DNA from: a virus
Direction: 5' to 3' (one strand)
Length of the DNA stretch: 20,109 nucleotides
Virus record (IMG/VR): IMGVR_UViG_3300032117_000194
Span: 1 to 20,109 of that record
Shown: piece by piece, positions 7,621 to 13,801 of the stretch
Position numbering within the stretch: position 1 is the stretch's first letter
Layout: each line of letters begins with the position of its first letter
Position numbers and translations under genes: made by a program
Notes under the pieces: model-generated
Database searches by the model: none
Seen by the model: the letters and a program-made list of their open reading frames with translations, nothing else
What the model was told of the DNA's origin: nothing

Positions 7621-7756
7621 TCGGCAACATTAATAAGGCAACTTAACCAGTTTAGTAGTAAACACAGACAGTCCTGTGTATAATAAAGACTGTAGGCAAC
7701 TTTAATCTAGTAACATAGATAGGCATCACATTTTATAATTTGAAAGGCAACTTAAA
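7621..7756 (+). repeat. Four GGCAAC-[TA]T-TAA repeats in the gp32 leader
   Basis: GGCAAC followed by an AU-rich T(T)TAA-type tail occurs four times: near 7622 (GGCAACATTAA), 7637 (GGCAACTTAA), 7695 (GGCAACTTTAA) and 7747 (GGCAACTTAA, just before the ATG). The final copy supplies AAGG as a weak ribosome site. The T-even gene 32 leader also has short UUAAA-type repeats that bind gp32, so these may be operator subsites. That function is inferred. Confidence 0.55.
7662..7693 (+). promoter_or_regulatory. Predicted H-type RNA pseudoknot in the gp32 leader (autoregulatory operator)
   Basis: Stem 1 pairs ACACAG (7662-7667) with CTGTGT (7674-7679). The loop CAGTC (7669-7673) pairs with GACTG (7688-7692), leaving a 1-base loop 1 (A7668) and an 8-base AT-rich loop 2. 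The two stems abut, so they could stack coaxially. T-even gene 32 leaders carry an H-type pseudoknot with the same plan (1-base loop 1, about 7-base loop 2) roughly 40-70 bases before the start, where it nucleates gp32 binding that represses translation. Here it ends 63 bases before the gp32 ATG and is followed by little-structured AU-rich RNA. The pairing is read directly from the sequence; the regulatory role is by analogy. Confidence 0.65.
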
Positions 7757-8746
7757 ATGGCATCATTAGCAGAAATCAGAGCCCGCTTACAAGCGGCAGA
7801 AGGTAATAAACAAGGCGGTAATTCACAAGGCGACCAAGCAATTTATCCACATTGGTCAATTGACGAAGGTCAAAATGCCACACTCCGCTTCCTCCCAGAC
7901 GGTAATACAAAAAACACATTCTTTTGGCAAGAACGAGCAATGATTCGTTTACCATTTAGTGGTGTTAAGGGAGAATTAGAATCCAAACAAGTACAAGTTC
8001 GTGTTCCATGCGTTGAGATGTGGGGCGAGACTTGCCCAATCTTGTCAGAAGTACGCACATGGTTTAAAGATCCAGCGTTGGAAGATATGGGTCGTAAGTA
8101 TTGGAAAAAGCGTGATTACATTTTCCAAGGCTTTGTTCGTGAGAACCCATTGTCAGATGACAAGGCTCCAGAAAATCCAATTCGCCGTTTCATTATCGGC
8201 CCACAAATCTTCACACTTATCAAAGGTGCGTTGATGGATCCAGAGTTGGAAGAATTACCAACAGACTATTTAAAAGGTCTTGACTTCCGTATCTCTAAAG
8301 GTAGCAAAGGCGGCTTCGCTGACTATTCAGGCTCTAAGTGGGCTCGTAAAGAATCAGCACTAACAGAAGCTGAACAAGCGGCTATTGAACAATATGGTTT
8401 GTTTGATTTATCAACATTCCTTCCAAAGAAACCAACTGATGTTGAGTTGAAAGTTATCAAGGAAATGTTCGAAGCATCAGTGGATGGTCAGAGCTATGAT
8501 GCTGAGCGTTGGGGTCAATACTATCGTCCAGCAGGAGTAAATGCTCCGGCAGGTACTTCAGCACCAGCGGCCATAGCAGAAGATGCTCCAGTAGCTAAAG
8601 CGGTGCCAGCGCCAGTAGCTTCTAGTTTTGATGAAGAAGATGATGTTCCTGTAACAAGTGCTCCAGTTTCAACTTCTGCGGCAACTTCGGACAAAGCGCA
8701 AGATATTTTGCAAATGATTAGAGCACGTCAACAAAAGACTGTTTAA
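7757..8746 (+). CDS. 32: Single-stranded DNA-binding protein gp32
   Basis: This 329-residue protein coats single-stranded DNA during replication, recombination and repair and interacts with UvsX, UvsY and the replisome. Recognisable segments are the N-terminal cooperative region SLAEIRARLQ, the OB-fold region with LRFLPDGN (43-50), TFFWQER and the KYWKKRDYIFQGFV stretch (114-127) that matches T4-like gp32 proteins. The tail is acidic (SSFDEEDDVP) and then ends in a basic helix DILQMIRARQQK. Only two cysteines (Cys85 and Cys93) are visible near the T4 zinc site, and no His/Cys4 set is apparent, so the zinc site looks incomplete. It has a structured leader with a pseudoknot and heads the recombination operon. 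Confidence 0.93.
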   Translation: MASLAEIRARLQAAEGNKQGGNSQGDQAIYPHWSIDEGQNATLRFLPDGNTKNTFFWQERAMIRLPFSGVKGELESKQVQVRVPCVEMWGETCPILSEVRTWFKDPALEDMGRKYWKKRDYIFQGFVRENPLSDDKAPENPIRRFIIGPQIFTLIKGALMDPELEELPTDYLKGLDFRISKGSKGGFADYSGSKWARKESALTEAEQAAIEQYGLFDLSTFLPKKPTDVELKVIKEMFEASVDGQSYDAERWGQYYRPAGVNAPAGTSAPAAIAEDAPVAKAVPAPVASSFDEEDDVPVTSAPVSTSAATSDKAQDILQMIRARQQKTV

Positions 8747-9423
8747 TGACCGTAGCTTTTGTCTATAAATGGACTCACATACCGACCTTAAAGTGGTATG
8801 TGGGTTCCAGAACCGCCGAAGGCTGCCATCCAGATGATGGGTATATCGCATCGGCTAAATTACTGAGAAAGCATATCTTAGAAAATAAAGAAGAGTGGAA
8901 ACGAGAAGTCATCAGTATCGATAGTGTTAAAAATGTATTAGATCTAGAAACAGAAATCTTACAAATGTTTGACGCAAGACACGATCCTAGAAGTTGGAAT
9001 CGACACAACAATGATGGCATAATCGTAATCACAGGCGATAAAAATCCAATGAAAGATCCAGAAGTGGCACAACTAGTAGCAAATGCTATTCGTGGTGATA
9101 ATCACTGGACCCACAACTTAGATGGTAAAGAACATCCGCAAAGAGGACAAAAGCGACCAACAATAACGGGCGACAATCATCCAAATAAAGATCCAATAAA
9201 TGCTGCTAAGATTAGTAAAAGTCATACAGGTAAACGACATGAATACATGGACGGCAAAAAAAATATTATGCATCGTGAAGAAGTATTAGCGCAATTATCG
9301 GGCGGCAATCATTGGGTGAATAAAATTGAAAACCGGTTGACTTGTGAACATTGCGGCATTACAATAATGAAAAGCAATTACACTCGTTGGCACAGCAAGA
9401 ATTGTAAATTTAAAAAGGAATAA
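8746..9423 (+). CDS. GIY-YIG-like free-standing homing endonuclease (Seg-type)
   Basis: This 225-residue protein overlaps the gp32 stop by one base (TAATG). The N-terminus has a degenerate GIY-YIG core: VYKWTH for GIY, WYVGSRT for YIG with the catalytic-type Arg, a GCHPDDGYIASAK loop and a Glu in DLETEILQMF. The C-terminal half holds NUMOD3-like DNA-binding repeats (GDKNPMKDPEVAQ, GDNHPNKDP, KISKSHTGKRH). It ends with a Cys/His finger, CEHCGITIMKSNYTRWHSKNC in outline (Cys-x2-Cys then His/Cys). Such enzymes cut phage lineages lacking them and spread by repair. It is a selfish insertion between gp32 and uvsX. Whether it is active is unknown. Confidence 0.8.
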   Translation: MTVAFVYKWTHIPTLKWYVGSRTAEGCHPDDGYIASAKLLRKHILENKEEWKREVISIDSVKNVLDLETEILQMFDARHDPRSWNRHNNDGIIVITGDKNPMKDPEVAQLVANAIRGDNHWTHNLDGKEHPQRGQKRPTITGDNHPNKDPINAAKISKSHTGKRHEYMDGKKNIMHREEVLAQLSGGNHWVNKIENRLTCEHCGITIMKSNYTRWHSKNCKFKKE

Positions 9424-9425
9424 AA

Positions 9426-10484
9426 ATGGCTAAACCTTACGACTTCAGTAAGTTCAGGAAAGATATTACAAAATCTATTGACGGAATGTCAATTGGATTT
9501 AACGATCCAACAGATTGGGTTAGTACTGGCAATTTTGCTTTGAACTATCTCATCTCAGGAGACTTTAACAGAGGAATTCCTTTGGGTAAAGTAACAGTAT
9601 TCGCAGGTGAATCGGGCGCAGGTAAGAGTTATATCTGTTCTGGTAACATTGTAAAGAACGCACAAGACCAAGGTATTTTCGTAGTATTAATTGATACAGA
9701 AAATGCGCTAGATGAAAAATGGTTACACAATCTAGGCGTCGATACAAGTGAAAGCAAATTGCTTAAACTTAACATGGCTATGATTGATGACGTGGCTAAA
9801 ACAATTTCAACCTTTATGCAAGATTACAAAACATTACCAGACGGCGAGCGTCCAAAGGTATTGTTTGTAGTTGACTCATTGGGTATGTTGTTGACTCCAA
9901 CTGACGTTAATCAGTTTGAAGCTGGCGATATGAAAGGTGACATGGGTCGTAAACCTAAGGCACTTACAGCGTTAGTTCGTAACTCAGTTAACTTCTTTGG
10001 TAGCTTTAACGTTGGTATGGTATGTACTAACCATACATACGCTTCACAAGATATGTTCGATCCAGATGATAAAATCTCAGGCGGACAAGGCTTTATCTAC
10101 GCATCAAGTATTGTTGTTGCTATGAAGAAAATGAAGCTCAAAGAAGACGAAGACGGTAACAAGATTAGCGATGTTATGGGTATTCGTGCTGGGTGTAAAG
10201 TAATGAAAACTCGTTATGCTAAACCTTTTGAAGGAATGCAAATTAAGATTCCTTATGAAACAGGTATGAATCCGTACAGCGGTATGGTGGACTTAGCTGA
10301 AAAGCGTGGCTTGCTCAAGAAAGAAGGCAACAGTTTAGTATTCGTATCGTCAGATGGCGAAGTTATTAAACAGTTCCGTAAAAAATGGGAAGCTAATGAA
10401 GATGGTTGCTTGGATAAAATCATGGCAGACTTCGGAAAACCAGCAGAAACAGTAAGTACTGATGACACAGTAACGGAGGAATAA
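9426..10484 (+). CDS. uvsX: UvsX RecA-like recombinase
   Basis: This 352-residue ATP-dependent strand-exchange protein forms filaments on single-stranded DNA with help from UvsY and gp32. Visible motifs: Walker A GESGAGKSY (61-69), the TEN segment with Glu92 as the likely catalytic residue, Walker B VLFVVDS (145-151), and the DNA-binding loop KISGGQGFIYASSI (216-229). It is about 40 residues shorter than T4 UvsX (391). A ribosome site AAGGAA lies just before the ATG, inside the end of the upstream endonuclease gene. It is followed two bases later by an acidic protein and then by uvsY, the classic functional partner. Confidence 0.95.
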   Translation: MAKPYDFSKFRKDITKSIDGMSIGFNDPTDWVSTGNFALNYLISGDFNRGIPLGKVTVFAGESGAGKSYICSGNIVKNAQDQGIFVVLIDTENALDEKWLHNLGVDTSESKLLKLNMAMIDDVAKTISTFMQDYKTLPDGERPKVLFVVDSLGMLLTPTDVNQFEAGDMKGDMGRKPKALTALVRNSVNFFGSFNVGMVCTNHTYASQDMFDPDDKISGGQGFIYASSIVVAMKKMKLKEDEDGNKISDVMGIRAGCKVMKTRYAKPFEGMQIKIPYETGMNPYSGMVDLAEKRGLLKKEGNSLVFVSSDGEVIKQFRKKWEANEDGCLDKIMADFGKPAETVSTDDTVTEE

Positions 10485-10486
10485 GA

Positions 10487-10744
10487 ATGTCAGTAGATTT
10501 AGCAAAAGAAATTTATAACGAACTAAAGCGTTTTGTAAACGTAGTGGATCGCGATGAAGCCGCAGAAACATTAGTAGCAGTACTAATTGATAACGATATT
10601 GATGCGGACGATATCAAAGATACATTTAAATCTGAGTCAGAAGTTAAACGAGCTCTTACAAGTTATCTTAAAGATCATCAAGATGATGAAGATGATGATG
10701 AGGAAGACTTTGAATACGATGACAACGAGAACGAAGACTATTAA
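10487..10744 (+). CDS. Small acidic protein between uvsX and uvsY
   Basis: This 85-residue protein starts two bases after uvsX and its stop overlaps the uvsY ATG (TAATG), so it is certainly part of the operon. The N-terminal 65 residues look helical (LAKEIYNELKRFVN, AAETLVAVLIDNDIDADDIKD, EVKRALTSYLKDH). The last 20 or so are almost entirely Asp and Glu. Similar short proteins sit beside uvsX in environmental T4-like phages, as far as I recall, but I know of no function. The acidic tail could mimic DNA or bind a basic partner such as UvsY or UvsX; this is a guess from charge and position. Confidence 0.8.
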   Translation: MSVDLAKEIYNELKRFVNVVDRDEAAETLVAVLIDNDIDADDIKDTFKSESEVKRALTSYLKDHQDDEDDDEEDFEYDDNENEDY

Positions 10745-11196
10745 TGTGGTATAGTCGTGTAACAGCCGATTTGGGTGCGATACCAGATTTTATTGCACAC
10801 TATGAAACTGAACTCGAAGATGCTAAACGGGAATGCCGGGTAGGTGGTTTGATTGAAAAAAATATTACTGCTTTACCTGGTATTACTGAACACAGGTTCA
10901 ATCAGCTTCAAGAAATTGAAGCGGTATTGAATTATCTTAATATACAATTACGCAAAATTCGTCGTAAGCATTTTCAAAAGTATTTGGAAGGATATGCTCG
11001 TGCGTTAACTAGTCGCGATGCTGAAAAATATGTAGATGGTGAAGACGAAGTTATTGATTTCGAAACACTCATCAATGAAGTAGCATTGTTACGCAATCGC
11101 TATCTCGGTATTATGAAAGCTATGGAATCTAAAAACTTTATGTTAGGTCATATTGTTAGACTCAGAGCAGCAGGAATGGAAGATATACAGGTATAA
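10744..11196 (+). CDS. uvsY: UvsY recombination mediator
   Basis: This 150-residue protein would load UvsX onto gp32-coated single-stranded DNA. Identification rests on its size (T4 UvsY is 137), helical Lys/Arg-rich content (LNIQLRKIRRKHFQKYLEG) and a C-terminal pattern ALLRNRYLGIMKAMESKNF with MLGHIVRLRAAGME, which matches the T4 C-terminal LDAIKSRGFAIKHIQDMRA segment. It sits in the expected place downstream of uvsX. Its start overlaps the previous stop. No ATPase motif is present, as expected. Confidence 0.85.
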   Translation: MWYSRVTADLGAIPDFIAHYETELEDAKRECRVGGLIEKNITALPGITEHRFNQLQEIEAVLNYLNIQLRKIRRKHFQKYLEGYARALTSRDAEKYVDGEDEVIDFETLINEVALLRNRYLGIMKAMESKNFMLGHIVRLRAAGMEDIQV

Positions 11197-11197
11197 A

Positions 11198-11950
11198 ATG
11201 TTTAGAAACGAAGACGAAGCACATCAACATAGTTTACAGATTCTCAATCACTTAGCCCAATATGAAGATTTTATGATGTCTATTAAGACATTAGCTGATA
11301 TTGGGTGTGGCACTGGTCGAGATTTAGAATGGTGGGCCACTAGAACTACAAGCGGAGATAGACCTTCACCTCTCAATATACAATGTCAAGGTATAGATAT
11401 TGTAGAGAGTTTGCCAATGGCACATCAATATACCAATATCACTTATCAGAAAGTAGATTTTGAATCAAGTATCTATCCACCGCCTGATAAATTTGATGTA
11501 TTGTGGTGTCATAATTCATTTCAATATGCGCTCAATCCAATTCAAACATTAATCAATTGGCGAGACATTACTTCGCCTGGGGCTATGTTAGCCTTGGCCA
11601 TCCCACAAACAACTAATATACATCATAAAGATTTAGATTTTAGTCAACAGGATGGATGTTACTATCACTATACTTTAGTTAACTTAATTCATATGTTAGC
11701 GGTAGCAGGGTGGGATTGTAAATCTGGATTTTTTAAACGAGATCCTATTGATAATTGGTTATATGTTGTGGTGTACAAAAGCGAAACGGCTCCCTTTGAT
11801 CCTAAAACTGTTCGTTGGTACGACTTAGTTGACGCTAAACTATTACCTGATTCTGCTGATAAATCAGTATTGGCAAGAGGCTATTTGCATCAGCAAGATT
11901 TAGTCCTGCCTTGGCTAGACAAGAGTTTAACTTGGTTGGGCGCACAGTAA
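11198..11950 (+). CDS. Class I SAM-dependent methyltransferase
   Basis: I chose the ATG at 11198 (one base after the uvsY stop); an in-frame ATG at 11153 lies inside uvsY and would add 15 residues. The 250-residue protein has the SAM motif I LADIGCGTGRDLE (about 31-43), an acidic motif II in QGIDIVESLP and a motif IV-like FDVLWCHNSFQYALNP, typical of type 11/12 small-molecule or RNA/protein methyltransferases. The target is not evident. No DPPY-type motif of DNA amino-methyltransferases or PC motif of cytosine enzymes is visible. It ends the recombination operon, which terminates at 11977-12000. Confidence 0.8.
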   Translation: MFRNEDEAHQHSLQILNHLAQYEDFMMSIKTLADIGCGTGRDLEWWATRTTSGDRPSPLNIQCQGIDIVESLPMAHQYTNITYQKVDFESSIYPPPDKFDVLWCHNSFQYALNPIQTLINWRDITSPGAMLALAIPQTTNIHHKDLDFSQQDGCYYHYTLVNLIHMLAVAGWDCKSGFFKRDPIDNWLYVVVYKSETAPFDPKTVRWYDLVDAKLLPDSADKSVLARGYLHQQDLVLPWLDKSLTWLGAQ

Positions 11951-11976
11951 TTCGTTGTATTAAAACAACACATTTG

Positions 11977-12000
11977 ACCCCCGTTTTTAGGGGGTTTTTT
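11977..12000 (+). terminator. Rho-independent terminator after the methyltransferase gene
   Basis: ACCCCC (11977-11982) pairs with GGGGGT (11990-11995) around a 7-base loop GTTTTTA, followed by a run of T. It is a compact, GC-rich stem in an AT-rich genome and closes the gp32-methyltransferase operon. Confidence 0.9.
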
Positions 12001-12005
12001 GTAGG

Positions 12006-12034
12006 TTGACGAATAATTGCCATTTTGCTATACT
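12006..12034 (+). promoter_or_regulatory. Sigma-70 promoter TTGACG-N17-TATACT with extended -10
   Basis: The -35 is at 12006-12011 and the -10 at 12029-12034, with TGC just before the -10. It lies immediately after the terminator and about 36 bases before the 55-residue protein, giving a leader of roughly 30 bases with an AAGGA ribosome site. Confidence 0.85.
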
Positions 12035-12069
12035 ATTAACATAGTAAACAATTAAGCAAAGGAAATAAT

Positions 12070-12237
12070 ATGTCAGTATATAATGTAACTTACACAGTAT
12101 ATCGCCCAGGTAGTGGTGAAGTTTTAAGCGAAGGCACTATGCCTATTAACACTAGTTCAGCTTATATGGCTGAACAAACAGTTAAAACTATGTTTGGCTC
12201 CGCAGAAGTGGTAATTCGTTATACCAATCCTGCTTAG
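12070..12237 (+). CDS. Small hypothetical protein (55 aa)
   Basis: ATG at 12070 is preceded by AAGGAAAT (ribosome site about 7 bases upstream) and by a strong promoter, which makes this short frame convincing. It reads MSVYNVTYTVYRPGSGEVLS at its N-terminus and ends VVIRYTNPA. Alternating hydrophobic residues suggest a small beta-rich fold. No cysteines or charged clusters are present. Its stop is directly followed by the -35 of the next promoter. The strong promoter suggests early expression, perhaps a host-takeover or accessory role, but I see no motif to support a function. Confidence 0.75.
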   Translation: MSVYNVTYTVYRPGSGEVLSEGTMPINTSSAYMAEQTVKTMFGSAEVVIRYTNPA

Positions 12238-12266
12238 TTGACAATAAATTGTTTTTACAATATAAT
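12238..12266 (+). promoter_or_regulatory. Perfect-consensus sigma-70 promoter TTGACA-N17-TATAAT
   Basis: Both hexamers match the consensus exactly with 17-base spacing (12238-12243, 12261-12266). The -35 touches the stop of the 55-residue gene. The spacer contains a small inverted repeat ATTGT/ACAAT that could be an operator. The expected leader is about 28 bases before the AAA ATPase ATG. Confidence 0.92.
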
Positions 12267-12300
12267 AGTTACTTAAAATATAAAAGTAGGAGCTAAAAGT

Positions 12301-13347
12301 ATGGCAAAGGTATTAATTAAAAATGGTGTGTATCGCAATATGCCAGTTCAAAATGTTGCGTTCACTTTAGTAAAAGATTTTCAAACAGGCGCCAAAGGAG
12401 GCTATGTGACAGTAAAATCAGATGGCTTTTTTGGTCCAGAGTATGACGATGTTCGTGTTAAAATAAATGGAATCGACGATGTAGAATTTGTTGTCGACGG
12501 CGAATATTCTCCTTATGTTCCTCAGACAACTTTTAAAGAAATTGCTCAAGCGAAAGAAATTACGCCAGCAGAATCTGATGAAGAAGTAATGAATCGTATT
12601 GAAGAACGATTCGAAATCCTACATCAAATGACTCGTGCTACTATCGCAGGCGATGTTCGTGCGATGATTGTAGTTGGCCCCCCAGGCGTAGGTAAGTCCT
12701 ATGGTGTAGAATTTGAACTTGAGAAGTCAGGACTGTTTGACAAAATCTCAGGTAAGAAAATTAAGTACGAAGTAGTTAAAGGTGCTATGACTCCAATTGG
12801 TCTGTACTGTACACTTTATCGTCACTCAGACGCTAATAACGTCTTAGTATTCGATGACTGTGACTCAGTATTCCAAGATGAATTGGCGCTAAACATTCTT
12901 AAGGCCGCATTGGATTCGGGTAAGAAACGGAAGATCCACTGGAATTCAGATAGCGCAATGTTGCGCCGTGAAGGTGTACCAGATATGTTTGACTTTAAAG
13001 GTGGTGCTATCTTTATTACGAACTTGAAGTTTGATAACATCAAGAGTAAGAAGATGCAGGATCACTTAGAAGCATTACAATCTCGTTGTCACTTTTTGGA
13101 TTTGACCCTCAATACAATGCGAGATAAGTTTTTACGCATCAAGCAAATCTTCCGCCAAGGACAGTTGTTTAAGGATTATGATTTTAGTCCAGAAAAAGGC
13201 GAAGAAATCTTAGCGTTCATGGAGTCCAATCAAGATAAATTGCGTGAGATGTCTTTGCGTATGGCATTGAAATTAGCGGACTTAACTAAGGTATCTGAGT
13301 CTAACTGGAAAGCATTGGCAGTATCAACTTGTATGAAGAACAATTAA
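12301..13347 (+). CDS. AAA-family ATPase of unknown target
   Basis: This 348-residue protein has a ribosome site (TAGGAG, about 9 bases upstream). An N-terminal domain of about 90 residues (beta-rich, VTVKSDGFFGP) precedes the AAA module: Walker A VGPPGVGKS (125-133), Walker B VLVFDDCDSVF (181-191), a sensor-1-like IFITNLKF (237-244) and an arginine-finger-like Arg in LQSRCHF. The second acidic residue of Walker B is Asp rather than Glu. It does not look like clamp loader gp44, helicase gp41 or terminase; it is a conserved phage ATPase whose substrate I do not know. The very strong promoter points to early, abundant expression. Confidence 0.85.
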   Translation: MAKVLIKNGVYRNMPVQNVAFTLVKDFQTGAKGGYVTVKSDGFFGPEYDDVRVKINGIDDVEFVVDGEYSPYVPQTTFKEIAQAKEITPAESDEEVMNRIEERFEILHQMTRATIAGDVRAMIVVGPPGVGKSYGVEFELEKSGLFDKISGKKIKYEVVKGAMTPIGLYCTLYRHSDANNVLVFDDCDSVFQDELALNILKAALDSGKKRKIHWNSDSAMLRREGVPDMFDFKGGAIFITNLKFDNIKSKKMQDHLEALQSRCHFLDLTLNTMRDKFLRIKQIFRQGQLFKDYDFSPEKGEEILAFMESNQDKLREMSLRMALKLADLTKVSESNWKALAVSTCMKNN

Positions 13348-13348
13348 T

Positions 13349-13636
13349 ATGAAACTTCCGAAACCAAAGCGAACATTAGATAGTCTTACAGATGATGAAA
13401 TTGAAAGTTGTTTTGATGGATCATCTAACGTAGCACTAGTTCGCTCACTGTTAGAAGACAACCTTGCCCCGGATGGGTGGATCTGGGCTATGGATTTTGG
13501 AGCAGAGTTTGCCGAAGCCATCGAAGGATTCATCGGAGCAGACGAAGGCACACCAGAATGGGACGAAGCATGGGAAATTAACTGTGAGTGGGGTGAAAGA
13601 ATTGGCGATAACATTAACGAATTGCTAGCAGGATAA
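13349..13636 (+). CDS. Hypothetical acidic protein (95 aa)
   Basis: It starts one base after the ATPase stop, so the two are very likely translated from one message. The protein is acidic and rich in Trp, Glu and Asp (GWIWAMDFGAEFAEAIEGF, EWDEAWEINCEWGERIGD). The N-terminal 15 residues are basic (KLPKPKRTLDSLTDDE). No known motif is seen. It may be a partner of the ATPase, which is inferred only from the tight coupling. It is followed by two hairpins ending the transcript. Confidence 0.7.
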   Translation: MKLPKPKRTLDSLTDDEIESCFDGSSNVALVRSLLEDNLAPDGWIWAMDFGAEFAEAIEGFIGADEGTPEWDEAWEINCEWGERIGDNINELLAG

Positions 13637-13709
13637 TATGAATCTAACACTCGTGATCCAGAAATTTTACCATTCACTCTAGGGCGAATAAGTATTCACA
13701 GTAGCTCCT

Positions 13710-13727
13710 GTACCGTGAAAACGGTAC
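13710..13727 (+). terminator. Hairpin with GAAA tetraloop ahead of the terminator
   Basis: GTACCGT (13710-13716) pairs perfectly with ACGGTAC (13721-13727) around GAAA, a stable GNRA-type loop. ATTTTAT follows, so it may be a weak terminator or a 3'-end protecting hairpin paired with the one downstream. Confidence 0.65.
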
Positions 13728-13734
13728 ATTTTAT

Positions 13735-13765
13735 CAGACACCCGTAAAACGGTGTCTGTTTTTTT
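13735..13765 (+). terminator. Rho-independent terminator before uvsW
   Basis: CAGACACC (13735-13742) pairs with GGTGTCTG (13751-13758) around CGTAAAAC, followed by seven T (13759-13765). It separates the ATPase operon from uvsW. The stretch between 13637 and 13795 otherwise holds no convincing gene. Confidence 0.9.
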
Positions 13766-13784
13766 GCTCTTTGCGTACTAAGTA

Positions 13785-13793
13785 TGCTATAAT
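13785..13793 (+). promoter_or_regulatory. Extended -10 promoter TGC-TATAAT for uvsW
   Basis: TATAAT (13788-13793) is preceded by TGC; the -35 region is weak (TTGCTC, 18-base spacing). The expected start point is about 13800, just before or at the ATG at 13802, so the message would be leaderless or nearly so. Confidence 0.65.
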
Positions 13794-13801
13794 AAATGAC
13801 A

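Noticed and set aside
7679-7684. TATAAT in the gp32 leader as a sigma-70 -10
   Set aside because: No -35 at 16-18 bases, and the bases are used by the predicted pseudoknot; it remains possible but unsupported.
11153-11197. Earlier in-frame ATG for the methyltransferase
   Set aside because: It lies inside uvsY with no ribosome site; the ATG at 11198 directly follows the uvsY stop and precedes the conserved part.
13638-13682. Short frame ATG-TAG of 14 codons after the 95-residue gene
   Set aside because: Too short, no ribosome site and no recognisable peptide; probably chance.
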